From Juglans regia (lineage: Eukaryota > Streptophyta > Magnoliopsida > Fagales > Juglandaceae): DNA of 64,000 bases. A program made the position numbers and the translations under genes. Position 1 is the stretch's first letter, and the number at the start of each line of letters is the position of its first letter. The stretch spans positions 33,395,250 to 33,459,249 of the forward strand of contig NC_049910.1 of the NCBI RefSeq assembly GCF_001411555.2, given 5' to 3'. Below the pieces are notes generated by a model. That model worked only from the letters and a program-made list of their open reading frames with translations. It had not been told where the DNA came from and did not search any database. Positions 34,200 through 46,482 of the stretch are shown one piece after another.

Positions 34200-35899
34200 A
34201 AAGTATGTGAATATTATGATTCATCTCTATGCTCTGGGGTGAAATTGGTAACATGATGATTTTATTTATATGGTTGAATGTTGATAGGTTTCACATTATG
34301 TAAAGTAGGTATGTTACTAGCTGTCTGAAGATAGATAGTAGCTTGTAATGAGATTTGCTTTACAGTTTGGTTCTCTCGAATACATGAGGCTGTTAGCGAT
34401 GCTGCTATTGGGCATTTCATTGCATGGAAAACCTCATTTGCACATCATCGATGTTATTATGGCCATTCAAAATGCACTCACATACTTTAAATGCTTGTTG
34501 AGCACTAGAAATAGTTGAAACTGTTGTTTTCAATGCCAATTGAGTAATAGGAAGTGAAGCAATATTTAGCATAAAAAAATTATCAAATGCACTTTTCCCA
34601 TTTTTCTTAATTTTTACATGGATGCTAAAAAATGGTTTAATTCTCATGCAGGATACTTTTACCCATTGAATCATTCTAGGACTAAAAGAACTTTGATCAA
34701 ATTAAAGAAATAGTCGCCTTTAGATCTTACCATGTTGATGTTAGATAGCTCAACTGCCTTGACATGTACCACGCACAACATGAACAATTTCCTGTTATGT
34801 GGAATTGCATGAACAATTTCCAAAATGGATAAACTTAAATCCTGTCATGGGGTACTCCTTGTTTAGTTCATCTGCTCTGTTAACCAAAGTGACAGATTTA
34901 GACAATGATAACCAATAAAATAGCTTGATATTGGGCGCCTCTTTCCTGGATAATTAGCCTTGCACTAGAAGATCATGGTGTGTTCATGCCGGTATGCATT
35001 TCACATATGAAAATGGCAATTGAAAAACATAACCATAGGTTTCTAAGAGATGTTGAGCAATGTGGTTTCAATTTAGTTAGTATTTCTTCAATGCTCAACA
35101 TACATGCATTTTGGAAAATCTTTGATAAAATTGGTCTATGGTCATGGTTGAAAATCTGGTTGAGAGGATCTTTATAAAAAAAAAAAAAAAAAATTGTACA
35201 GAGGATTAAATAGTTAGTCTTCCAATCAGGTATTAATCTGGAGTATCAACATCTTAAATTCTCAAGTGGCTTTGTTTTCTGTGGATCTTGGGCATTTAAT
35301 AGTAATTAATTAAAATATGCTTTTGTGAGAGATCATTGGCTCTTTTGAGTAGAATTTTCAATGAAAAAGGTCAAATAAAAATAGCCCTGACATTGGAGCT
35401 TGGAGACACAAATATTTGTCTTGTGATTAAAGGTTGTTGGATGTCTATACAGTATAATTGTACAATTTATTGATGTTGAGCAATGTTACTCTCCATCTTA
35501 AATCTTGCCATTCACAATCACACATGTTGTGTGAACCATTGCTAGTGGTTTTTTTTTTCCCTATCAATCACTTAAATGACACCCATTTGAATCATGTCAC
35601 ATCACCAAGTGTGAATGAGGATGACAGAGAAGTGGTGAAGAAGAGCATTTCTCAATTGTTTATGCTGTAGTCTGCTTTTAAAATTAGTCCCTATTCATCC
35701 ATTTATTTTTTCTTTTCTACTAACTATTCCATGGACACTGAGTTGTTGCTCAGTATGTAGATAATGACTTAAGTTTCTAATTTGTCTTGGCATATTTCAG
35801 TCAGCTACGCTATTATTGTTATAAAATATTGATTGTTGATTGACTTCAAAGGTTGCTAGATAATTATTTATTGTTATAATATTGGTAAATATTATGTAG
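34200..35899. other. Non-coding interior of the MULE candidate, left part
   Basis: No clear exon. A reading frame at 34417-34674 (-) has no recognisable domain. It may be leader intron of the FAR1-type gene, whose first ATG is near 35900 right after a TATGTAG acceptor. Confidence 0.45.
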
Positions 35900-38500
35900 A
35901 TGGAGAAAGGGAAAGAGCACACATCTCCTATCACACCTCCTACCACAGATCCATCAACAAATCCATCAAATTAGATGATATCAAGACCATTTTATACATA
36001 TTTGTCAACACCTCCTAGCATAGATCCATCTGTCAATCTAGCAACCTAGATATTACGAATATTAATTCGACACCATAGTTATATTAATGTCTATATTTAT
36101 TACTACATCTTTGGTTAATTGTCATTATTGATCTATATGTTAGGTGATATTAATGTCTTTTTTATCCAGATTTCTCAAGCTATATTCATGGGGGCCATGC
36201 ACCAATGCCACATGCTTGGTTCCCACCATTCTTACTTTTTCTTAATGCCAACCCATCTCCATGGACTTGTCAGGTGATCAATTAAATTTTTAAATAGCGT
36301 ATGTATTTTTCAAAATGGTTAAATTGATTCAAAATATTGTTGTAAACTGAATGTAAACCTTATGTCGGAATTTCAGTCATTAGCCCCCCTCTCCGATTGG
36401 TTAAACTTTGCAAACTCAAGCCATGTGGAAGAAATTCAGGAGCCCACACCTGACTCAAGGGAGTTGAAACCTTGTCTATGCCCTCTGAATCCAAAGATTA
36501 CAATGAGTCATTGACACAAATTACAGTGCATACTGAGGGGACCGATATCATTGAGTAGCTGAAGTTGGAGATGGTGTTTAAATCTGAAGAATAATTAGTT
36601 TCTTACTATAAAAGTTATGGGAAACAATTCGGTTTTGGAATAATGACACAAATGAGTCATAGGTTTGAGGATGAGAGGTTCAGATATGTCACATTGAGTT
36701 GTGCTCGTGGTGGGAAGGCATGGAACCAGACCACAAATGTTTTTTAACCACGTCCAACATCAAAGACAGGCTGTAATGTAAGGATAAATGCTACGTTTAT
36801 TGAAGGAGTGTTGAAATTGTTGACTGTTCACAATACCCACAATCACGGACGAAGTCAACAAAAGTCGAGGTTCTTTCGCTGCAACAGAGAAGTGAGTTTG
36901 TTTGTTAAGAGAATGTTAGATACAAATGATCAAACTGGTATCAGAATGAATAAGAGTTTCGCCGCTCTTGTGCAAGAAGCAGGTGGGTTTGAGAACTTGT
37001 CATTCAATGAAAAAGACTGTCGTAACTATATTGACAAGGCACGTTACCTTCGACTTGGGAAAGGTGGCGGTGGAACCCTCCATGAGTATTTTGCTAGAAT
37101 GCAATATAAGAATAATAGATTCTTTTCACAAATTGATATGAATGATTATGAGAGGTTGAAAAAAGTCTTCTGGGCAGATGTACGAAGTAGGGCATCATAC
37201 AAATATTTTGGCGATGTTGTCACGTTCGACACCACATATTTGACAAATAGGTATGAGATGCCGTTTGCATCATTTGTTAGTGTAAACCACCATCGTCAGT
37301 CAATCCTTTAGGGGACATGATTGATTTCTAATGAGGATATAAAAACATCCACATGGTTGTTTCAGAGTTGGTTGAACTGTATGGATGGTGAAACTCTAAA
37401 GGCTATTATCACAGATCAAGATAGAGCCATGAAAAATGAGATTGCACTCGTCTTTTCGAATACCCGACACTGATTTTACTTATGGCACATACTGAAGAAA
37501 GTACTTGAAAAACTCGGTTCACATGGTGCATAAAAAAATGGGTTGAAAAGTCAGTTGCTAAAGTGTATGCATGACTCTAAAATAATAGAGGAGTTTGAGA
37601 AATGTTGGGAAGTGATGATTACAACATACAACTTGCAGGAGAATGCTTGGTTGCAGAGTTGGTTGCAGGTTTATACGCTGAGCGTACTTATTGGGCATCG
37701 GTGTTCATGAAACAAGTTTTCCGGGCTGAAATGAGTACAACCCAACGAAGCGAGAGTATGAATGCTTTCTTTGACGGGTATGTTTATGCTAGGAAAAATT
37801 TTAAAGAGTTTGTTAATCAATTCGATAATGCGTTGAGAAATAAGATTGAGAATGAAAATGGGGCAGACTTTCACTCGTTGAACGTCACAATTCCCGCCAT
37901 CTCTATTTCTCCACTTGAAAAGATATTTCAAGCTACATACCGTAACTCTAAATTTAGAGAAGTTTAAAAAGAAGTAATGTGAATACTTGGTGTTCTTCCA
38001 ACTCTACACCAGAAGGATGGTGTAATTGCAATGTATCATGTAGAAGATGAAGTCTGTGTTGATGATTTCATCAAGGAGGTTACCCAAACGTTGTACTTTA
38101 ATGAAGTTGAAGTTAATGTGAAGTGTTCATGTGCACTGCTCAAAATGAGACGGATATTGTGTAGACATGTATTAGCCATTATGAGAGTTAACAAAGTGAA
38201 AAATATGTCAGAAAAATACATATTAGATCAATGGAGGAAAGACATTAAAATGACATACACTCTTATATGAAGTACTTATGATTCAGTTGATGCGAGGTCA
38301 TAAGTGAGCAGATATTCACGCATATTGAAGGTATGCTATGACGTTGCCACAAATACAGTGTCATGTGATGAGCATGCTGATGATATGATAGATAAGTTAC
38401 ATGTAATGAACATCGTCTACCGCACCAAGAAGTTGCCCCAACGACCCTTAGAACTACAGCTGGGAGTTCAAAGAAAGTCCTGATAGAATCCAGCCATGAA
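35900..38500 (+). pseudogene. FAR1-RELATED SEQUENCE (FRS5-like) transposase pseudogene
   Basis: A likely first exon starts MEKGKEHTSPITPP at 35900. The FAR1 DNA-binding domain follows: YKSYGKQFGFGIMTQMSHRF, RYVTLSCARGGKAWN (36600-36730), with in-frame stops at 36592-36594 and 36745-36747. The MULE transposase core is at about 37040-37600 (DVVTFDTTYLTNRYEMPFA, IITDQDRAMKN). A frameshift near 37670 leads to MSTTQRSESMNAFFDGYV (about 37730). A SWIM zinc finger (CSCALLKMRRILCRHVLAIM) is at 38120-38180, and YSRILKVCYDVATNTVSCDE ends it. More than five stops or shifts show that it is dead. FAR1/FRS proteins descend from such transposases; intact host ones act in light signalling. Confidence 0.9.
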
Positions 38501-39173
38501 AAGTAAACTTGGCATTATTTGTCCCCATGAAAGTTCTTTAAACAAGTTGATACCAGATATGGTCCTAATACATCAGTAGACAGATCATGGCAAATTGGTT
38601 GGCAAAAAGAAGCCATCCACAAATTACATGGAAAATTTCACAACTCAATAGAATAACCTCAAGTCCCTAATTTCACTTTAACAAAATATAACTTCATTAT
38701 ATACAAGATTTCATTGCATATACCTGTAACATACTCCCTACTTCACAAGTATTAATTAACACTTACAACTCAAAATCCCAACCTCTCATAATTACACAAA
38801 CATAATCATAACATAAACAAGTCTCAACCATGGAATGAAATACACCAACAAAATTATAAACAAATGAAAGTATTTCAACATCTTCAGTCCTGCACGTGTC
38901 CACGATCTTCATCCCATCTACAGCTTTATGAAGCTCTAATTGTGCCCCATTCCCAAATTGGGTTTCACTAAAGTCCAACACTTCGGTAGTGTTTTGGGGA
39001 GGCTAACAATAACAAATTGTCTCACAAAGATTATACTTCCCAACTTCATACAATGAAATTATATACAAGATTATTGATGCGCATGCATCGTTTACAACTC
39101 AATTTCTCAATTAGTTGCTATACACAACAAAGGCCACAAAATTATATACAAAGTTCCCTCACGTAATATGGTT

Positions 39174-39690
39174 TCATTGTTTACAGATGCAATACAATGA
39201 AATTAATATAAAAATAATCCAAGAGATTCTAAGTAGTGTGTGTTCACGCCAGATGTCTGCTTGTTGCCTTTGAATATCAAGTTGGTCGTTGTGGATTCCC
39301 AACTTATACTTTACAATCTCTTCCTCTCTTCTTCGAAGCTCTTCCTCATTCCTTAATAACTTAATTTCTATCGTCATAAGTTATTTTCCTCTTTTCTCAC
39401 TGCAATTTGCCCATTTGAAATAGTTGCAGTGTGGTAATCCCCGATTATAAATAAACAAACGTAAAATATCAAATTTTTGTAGAAACCAAAATGCACGTCA
39501 AAGTTCAAAAAAACTTTTCTACCTCTGTATTGTAGTTTGAACACTCAAAAAATGATCGGCTCAGATTTCTTGGCGTATTCGATGTTCTAAGTTTTGCGGG
39601 CTTCTCATAGGTACACATTGGGTTGTTCGTCGAAGTCCATGAAGAAGCTAACGATAACATCCTAATGAAGAAGTGGGCTTCAACAAACAT
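39174..39690 (-). pseudogene. GRF-type zinc-finger protein (At4g04775-like) pseudogene
   Basis: On the minus strand one exon (about 39640-39523) carries PAKLRTSNTPRNLSRSFFEC and SNYNTE, followed by a GTAGAA donor. After an intron, HCNYFKWANCSEKRGK (about 39440-39390) completes the GRF zinc finger, then a TAA breaks the frame. The frame goes on with a charged coiled coil (NEEELRRREEEIVKYKL) and a hydrophobic C-terminal segment (ISWIIFILISLYCICK) that looks like a membrane anchor. This order is typical of the small plant GRF zinc-finger proteins, which are often spread by transposons. It runs toward the FAR1 pseudogene. Confidence 0.75.
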
Positions 39691-39804
39691 GTTCCCAATG
39701 TACAGCTCATAAACAAAGTTTTGTAAGGTATAAAAATTATGTAAGGTATTAAAATTTTGTACAAACCCAAATACTTAAAAATAAATAATTAAAATTATTT
39801 CTAC

Positions 39805-39910
39805 CTTTGTATTGTACTTTGGACACCCAAAGAATGATTACCCCGGATGTGTTGGCATATACCAAAAATTCCTCTACTATTATCTTCATGGGCACATAAC
39901 AACTAAGCCA
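39805..39910 (-). pseudogene. Second, decayed copy of the GRF zinc-finger exon
   Basis: Read on the minus strand, the end of this stretch gives THPG, a stop, then SFFGCPKYNTK and a GTAGAA donor, matching SFFECSNYNTE and the same donor at 39523-39560. FFGCP is closer to the usual GRF motif than the other copy. It is a tandem duplicate of one exon. Confidence 0.65.
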
Positions 39911-39967
39911 ATGCAAATTCTGAATGGTATAAAAAGGCATTACTAAACACAAATTCTGATCTCTCAT

Positions 39968-41080
39968 TTGTAGTGAAAGTAATGGGCCAAATGCAAATTT
40001 TGGTAGGAATTGCCAAGATTTGACAAGAATAGGCTAAAGACAGTCTGGAATGCAAGGCAAAACAGAATGAGATATATTGTACTAGTTACTACACCATTCA
40101 ATGAAAAATGTAGGCCAAAATAACTAAAAAAGAACATATTGCTATGCTCGGATTGATGGGGCCCCAATCCAAGGCAACAAAGTCTCGTTGATACAATTGG
40201 CTCATTTTCAAATAGTACAAGTGAACTACTAAACTCAGTCCTGTTGAAATAATCTGAATGCAGCTTTAGACAAAAAAACATTCCAGAGAGAGAACAGAAA
40301 AAACAAAAAGAAAAAACAGATAAAACTTCACATGTGAGTCCACAACAATTGAAACTATAGCAAACCAACTTGCATTTCTTATTGTGACAAAAAAATAAGA
40401 AACAGATAAAACTCAGTCCTGATCCAACCAATTGAAACTATACCAATTCACATGTGGGTCCACAATAATGCAGCGATGGTCCAATTCCCAAATAAGATAA
40501 AACTTCCCAACCTGTGTTCATTACACAATATCAACTGAAGCATTCAATTTCTAGTCATGACTTATTTCTAATCATAAGACTAGAAAATCTAAAAAATACT
40601 CAATGTGTCTTAGAATCCAGATCAATGTGAGATCAACAATCCCTCAAGCCTACTTTGAAAGCACAATGAAGATAATAGTAGAGAAATAATCGATGGCCTA
40701 TTGGAAGAACTCAATCTGGCTGGAAAGATAGTCTCTATTGGACCTGGTGATGATCCACTTCCGTGTTATTATAGAAAGATTCTCTTTTTGGACTCTGATA
40801 GTAAGGTACACGTGTGCGATCCTATAGAATCTTATTAGTAGCAGAGCATTCTAGTTTGTGTCAGCCAAGACGGCGAAATGAGAAAAGAAATAGCTATGAT
40901 TACCTTCGCAGAAACCTACATTATATTGGAAAATTTTGACTGAAAATTCCTAAACAAATGAACTCAACAAATCAACCTAAATTTACTGAAAATCACATAA
41001 AGAGAGAGAGATAGAGATATATACCCCAGATTGAGAAAAATTCCACATTGCCTTCAACGACAAATCACGGAGAACACAGG
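39968..41080. other. Non-coding interior of the MULE candidate, right part
   Basis: A 155-codon frame at 39964-40431 (-) is hydrophobic and of low complexity; I recognise nothing in it. No other feature. Confidence 0.4.
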
Positions 41081-41234
41081 GTTAGGGTTCGGAAGCTTTA
41101 ATGGGGGTTCCAAAGCATGAAATGGAGACGACGGTGCATGAGACGACGGGGAGAAGAAGAGAATGGAGGAGAGAAGTCTGAGAATGGAGGAGGGAAGTAT
41201 GAGATGGAGGAGAGAATCGTTTCAAGTTGTAGAG

Positions 41235-41240
<6 letters not shown>

Positions 41241-41278
<38 letters not shown>
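41241..41278. repeat. (GA)n microsatellite
   Basis: About 18 GA units near the right end of the MULE candidate, next to short repeats of GGAGG and AGAAG. Confidence 0.95.
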
Positions 41279-41283
<5 letters not shown>

Positions 41284-41644
41284 ACGGAGAACATAACTCA
41301 CCGTTTCAAGCTCGCAAAAGTCTATGTCCCGAATGAAACACACCGTTTCATTAAAGCCTTCTAAATTCCATTCATCTTCATTTAAATTCCATCCCTTCCA
41401 GCGTGCAAAGTAACCCGAATTTCATTTAAGAAAAACTCACCGTTTTACTAAGTGGCGTGGAGATTGGTGCGCTTCGGTACGCGAAATAGGTTGCATTCAG
41501 ACTTTTCCCTTAATAATATTGTTCTTAACTTTGGCACTGGCCATCATCTCTTGCAACTTGGATTATCGAGATCGCGCGTCAACTACTGCATGTAGTAGTA
41601 CTAGCTAGGTCTTAGCGAAGTAGAAGATAGATCATAGCTAGATT

Positions 41645-42925
41645 AAGGGTGTGTTTGGGTACTAAAGTATTTTCAATACTTTCCAAGTATTCTTGTACTT
41701 TTGAAAATACTTCACATGCCAAATAACTTAAAATACTCTCAATGGGACTCACAAACCCACTTCAATCTCTACTCATAACTATTCACAAACATTCTATAAT
41801 ACTTATCACTATTATATATAAATAAAAAATAAAATCACTATAATATATAAATAAAAAATAAAATCACTATAATATATAAATAAAAAAATATAAATCACTA
41901 TTATATATAAATAAAAAATAAAATCGCTATAATATATAAATAAAAAATAAAATCACTATAATATATAAATAAAAAATAAAATCACTATAATATATAGATA
42001 AAAAATATTTATCACTATTATATATAAATAAAAAATAAAATCGCTATAATATATAAATAAAAAATAAAATCACTATAATATATAAATAAAAAATAAAATC
42101 ACTATAATATATAAATAAAAAATAAAATCACTATAATATTTATCACTATTAAATATAAATAAAAAATAAAATCATTATAATATATAAATAAAAAAAAAAT
42201 CACTATAATATATAAATAAAAAATAAATCACTTAATATTTATCACTATTATATATAAATAAAAAATAAAATCACTAAAATATATAAATAAAAAATAAAAT
42301 CACTATAATATATAAATAAATTAAAATTATAATATATAAATAAAAAATAAAATCACTATAATATATAAATAAAAAATAAAATCATTATAATATATAAATA
42401 AAAAATAAAATCACTAAAATATATAAATAAAAAATAAAATCACTGTTATATATAAATAAAAAATAAAATACTATAATATTTATCACTATTATATATAAAT
42501 TAAAAATAAAATCACTATAATATATAAATAAAAAATAACATTACTATAATATTTATCACTATTATATATATAAATAAAATCATTATAATATTTATCACTA
42601 TTATATATAAATTAAAAATAAAATTATTATAATATTTATCATTATTATATATAAAAGTAAAATAAAATCACTACAATATTTATTAATATTTAAAAATCAC
42701 TATAATAAAATCATTATAATATTTATTACTAAAAATAAAATCACTATAATATTTATGGGACCCACACATTTTTCAACTACCTACTCAAAAGTTAACAACT
42801 CAACATACTTCACACATCCAAACAACTCAAAATACTCTCAATGGGACCCACAAACTCACTTCAATTTCTACTCATAATTATTAACAAACATTCTCAACAC
42901 TTCTCACTACCCAAATGTACCCTAA
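41645..42925. mobile_element. MITE-like element swollen by a minisatellite
   Basis: The left end AGGGTGTGTTTGGGTACT and the right end, AGGGTACATTTGGGTAGT on the other strand, form terminal inverted repeats. Inner parts also repeat each other: AAATACTCTCAATGGGAC occurs at about 41731 and 42828. Between them is an array of a 29-bp unit (41808-42745). Without the array the element would be about 350 bp, a normal MITE size. Confidence 0.75.
41808..42745. repeat. Minisatellite of a 29-bp unit, about 30 copies
   Basis: The main unit contains ATCACTATAATATATAAATA followed by AAAAATAAA. Variants have TTATCACTATTATATAT or lost bases. The array is most regular at 41820-42130 and decays toward the right. 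Confidence 0.95.
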
Positions 42926-42947
42926 AGCTAGAGTTTTCCTGACTAGT

Positions 42948-43162
42948 GTTGTTCGTTTTCACAACTCTTCTCAACTCATCTCATCTCATTTAATCTAATC
43001 ATTACAACTTTTTTAAATTTCTACGTAAAATAAAATAAACAATTTAACTTTTTCAAGTCATAAAACAAAAATAATATTAAAAAATATATTATAAGAATAT
43101 TTTATTCAACTTTTAATTTAATCTCAACTCATTTCATCTCATCTACAAAAACAAACGAGACC
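42948..43162. mobile_element. MITE of the GTTGAG/TCATCTCA family
   Basis: TCTTCTCAACTCATCTCATC at the left and CTCAACTCATTTCATCTCATC at the right, with AAAATAAAATAAACAATTTA in the core. It sits only 20 bp beyond the minisatellite MITE. (The longer right word is given in two overlapping parts: CTCAACTCATTT and CATCTCATC.). Confidence 0.65.
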
Positions 43163-46100
43163 GATCGCCACAATCATGACACATAAGACTAATCTATTGG
43201 GTTATACACACACATAGAACTTTCAGCAACCGAGGTAGAAGGTGTTGAGGAAAAGATTTTCTAGGTAATTAAATATAAATTATTGGCAGTAATGTCTAAG
43301 TACTCTCTTGGATGGAAAATTCTAATTGGTTCCATTAATAAGCCGGCCTCATGCTTCTCATGATCCCATAAATTATAATGATGTTTAGTTTATTTGTCAA
43401 GTATTGTTGCTATTCATAAGGAAAATTTTTGTGTTGTGGGCTGAAGGTACGTAATTGCCAGTCCAAGCTTTTCTAGCTAGCTAGGACCAATGGCCGGTTA
43501 TAAGTAATATATTTATCATTAATTCCACAGCCCTTTCTTAATTCTTAATATTTTTTATTTGATGGACATATTTCATTCTAGGGCTATTGATCTAATTAAC
43601 CAAATGTGACTGAGACCCTGCATGCAGAGCTTGTTGTAGCATGTGAAACTCCGACAACTTTATTACTTGTAGGAAAAGATTCAATGAGAGCTCTCTGGGT
43701 ATGTACAACCCCCATTTTCTCATCAGAGGATTTCTCCACCGTCAAGTTGGCTTTTGATCGAATAGCTGGCAGGCTATATATATAGGATAGCTTTTAACAT
43801 GCACCTCACGTTAATTTAGACTAGGTGGTCTAACACGTTAAATATTTAAACAATATTGGAGTAAAAGTTCAAATTTATAACATGTTCCGGTACTATATGA
43901 AAAATAATGAAATCACTTGTCTCGAAATTTTAAGCCGATACCAAAAATATAGATTATATATATATATATATATATATATGTTACATTCAATGATACAGAT
44001 CAGTTTCAGGTGTTGAATGATGGCATGGATTAGGCCGGTTGTTTGATATGCATTCCTCAATATCAGTACGTGGGGACACGGACACACTAATTTAGGTGAT
44101 AGTGTGATCATGCATGTGATCATGGTGCGGTTGCTGGTGAGCAGCAGCAAGATCAAACAATAATGGTCTCTGGTTGCCATTAAACTCATATTTCTAATAT
44201 ATATATATGAGTGAGCTTTACAATTAAACGAATACTTGTAACGCACACTGCATCCAAGGCAAATGAAAGCTAGCAGAAGATAGCTAAATTGCATGCAGAC
44301 TGGAGTGCTCTCTCTATCCCACTTTCTTTGTCTGATCTCTTTCTTTCTCTTAGTTCCCTTCTGAGGCCCAAAAGCCTGTGGACATTTGGGAACATGTATA
44401 TAGCCCATCTGATAAAACGCATGCACAATTAGCTAAGTTTTGCTAGACCAGAAGAATAACAGAAAAAGGGTTATGATCTAAGGAATACATACTTGCATAT
44501 ATATATATATGTGTGTGTGTGTGTGTAAGAAGAATATTGGCATCCCTCAGTTGCAAGCTATATATTTTAACAAAGAATCTTAAGAGAGTTTAAGATCAAG
44601 TGGTAAGTCGATCTAGATAAACACTTCGCATGCAATGAATATTCCTTTATATATATATATATATAGGATCAGAGATGGTGTCCTCAAGAACAAACATGTA
44701 GTAAATTCATGGTGAATTTGATGATGATTGATCGTTTGCTTTGTCCTCAAGTTCACTTGGTGGACAGTGACACCACGTGGCACTATTTATGATCACCAAT
44801 TGGAGAATTGGAGCTAAAGCATTAATTCCCAGAGATAGAACATGATACTGTAGGAATCACATATTGGTTCAATCTCCTTATTATACAAAGAACTTATCCC
44901 TTTTAGCTAGCTTGGATGTCACTTACCCAACAAGGACCCACTTACTTTTTGTATAGGAGCACTGATCTCCACCAACATTCTTAGAGCTGGGAAATTAGGA
45001 TAGCTTTTTTTTTTAGGGTACACTTTCATTTTCTTTTCTTTTTCATGTGCTTTTAAAGTTGTGTTTGTTTTGCGTGAGAGAGTCCAAACTCCAAACTGCA
45101 AAATCCAAACTCCAAGGCGAGAGAGTGCGCAAGGGAAGGGGGCTCTGCCTCTGCCTAGCTGCTACATATGCCTCTGGTTTTGTGCTGTGTAGGGGGAGGA
45201 AGTCAGAGGTGAAATGACATTGAAATGTAATGCATACTTAACAGACATGAATTTGACGTTTCAGATTCTAAATGTCAGATAGCAGAAGCCGTATTACTCT
45301 CCCTCCCCCACCATGACCATCAAGCACTCATTTTTTTTTTTCTTTTTATAAAAGAAAAAATCTGTTAAAGGAAATGCCAGCTTGCCATCTACTAGTACCC
45401 ACTTTCAGATCCCGAGAATATTCAATGATTAATCGATTCCCAGATTAAACTTCAAAAATAAAATGGCATGTTTACTTATTAATTAACTTGTATGATCCTG
45501 ATCTCGTTGTTCATGATCAAATGGTTTATTATTTTTCCTAACACAGATAATGGTACGTGCAGATCGATGATCACTTCCCTAACCTAGCTACTTGGCTAAT
45601 ATTCATAGAAACTGCATCAAATGATCATGATCTTAAATTTGCCTCTTTTGACCAGTTTCTATGAGGATAAGAAAACAAAGGCAACTTTTATGATGACAAG
45701 TACTTTTGCATCTCTGAAGTGCCACGAGAAATAGAGAGTAATAAAAGCATGCAAGGTGGACCATTTATATTGAGAAACTTGAAGTTTGAAGTAATTTGTG
45801 CTATCTGCAAATTAAAGCGATCGATTGCTCTATCTTGATGAACATGAGTGCTTTTGTGTGATGGAAATGCCCGAAAGCTATATTAATGGTGGTCCATAAA
45901 ACTCCTTTTCACAACGATCATGGTTAAGTTATAGCGATCTATCTATCTATTTAGCTATATGCTTGGACAGAATAAGTCTTTTCTTAGATATTTACTCTTG
46001 AAAGGAAAAGGGAACTTATTTTTCTAATTTATTTTCCTTCAATTTTCGTTTCCCCCTCTATTAATCCCCATTATATATTCATCTAAGTGAAAGTCAAGTT

Positions 46101-46189
46101 TCTCATTAAAATCATGATATTTTATAATAAATATTGTCACTATTATTGTCATCCTTACCATCATCATCATTATTATTAAAGGGCTGCTA
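43163..46189. other. Intergenic DNA without a recognisable gene
   Basis: A 177-codon frame at 43893-44426 (-) is probably chance; it runs through an AT microsatellite and shows no domain. AT runs lie at about 43955-43978, 44499-44508 (followed by GT) and 44649-44664. Part of this DNA may be regulatory DNA of the YABBY gene, but nothing shows it. Confidence 0.5.
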
Positions 46190-46480
46190 GAGACACAAAG
46201 GGATCCTACAAATTGATGAGGTACCAGTGTGCCACATCAATCTCTCTTTCTCTTTTTTTTCTTCTCCCCTTCTCCGCTCCCTTTCCCAAACCCTCGAGCC
46301 CGTCACCATCGCAACCGCTCATCAACGTCACGTCACTGCTGCACCTTCCTCGCCCTTTGCCGGCGTCACTGCCTTATCACCCTTCACTGACGTCACCCCT
46401 AACCGCAGCCTAGCTATCTTCCTTGCCTCTTCATCACCAATGTCAAGAACACTAACAGTTGTGGAATCCCTTTGTGTCTC
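46190..46480. mobile_element. Tc1/mariner-like MITE (TA target)
   Basis: GAGACACAAAGGGATCC at 46190 and GGAATCCCTTTGTGTCTC ending at 46480 are terminal inverted repeats. Both ends are flanked by TA (46188-46189, 46481-46482). 291 bp, with a CT-rich interior and no gene. Confidence 0.7.
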
Positions 46481-46482
46481 TA

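Larger units (their letters stand above)
33827..41511. mobile_element. Candidate decayed MULE (Mutator-like) with FAR1 and GRF genes
   Basis: The left edge has GGGTGCAAGCAGTGGTGCGTACCGA (read in parts); the right edge read on the other strand has GAATGCAACC, then GCGTACCGAAGCGCACC. The shared TGCAA, GCGTACCGA and following GC suggest weak terminal inverted repeats. The interval encloses a FAR1-type pseudogene (+), the usual transposase relative of such MULEs, and a GRF zinc-finger pseudogene (-). The borders and the target duplication are uncertain; TAATATT occurs near both ends. Confidence 0.45.

Noticed and set aside
36808..38270. A working FAR1/FRS host gene
   Set aside because: Multiple stops and a frameshift interrupt the conserved domains.
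41808..42745. A CRISPR-like array
   Set aside because: Units are directly adjacent with no unique spacers; it is an AT-rich minisatellite in plant DNA.
43893..44426. 177-codon minus-strand frame
   Set aside because: It runs through an AT microsatellite and shows no domain; probably chance.
44919..45101. Short frame on the minus strand near 45 kb
   Set aside because: Sixty codons, lysine-rich, no domain and no splice context.
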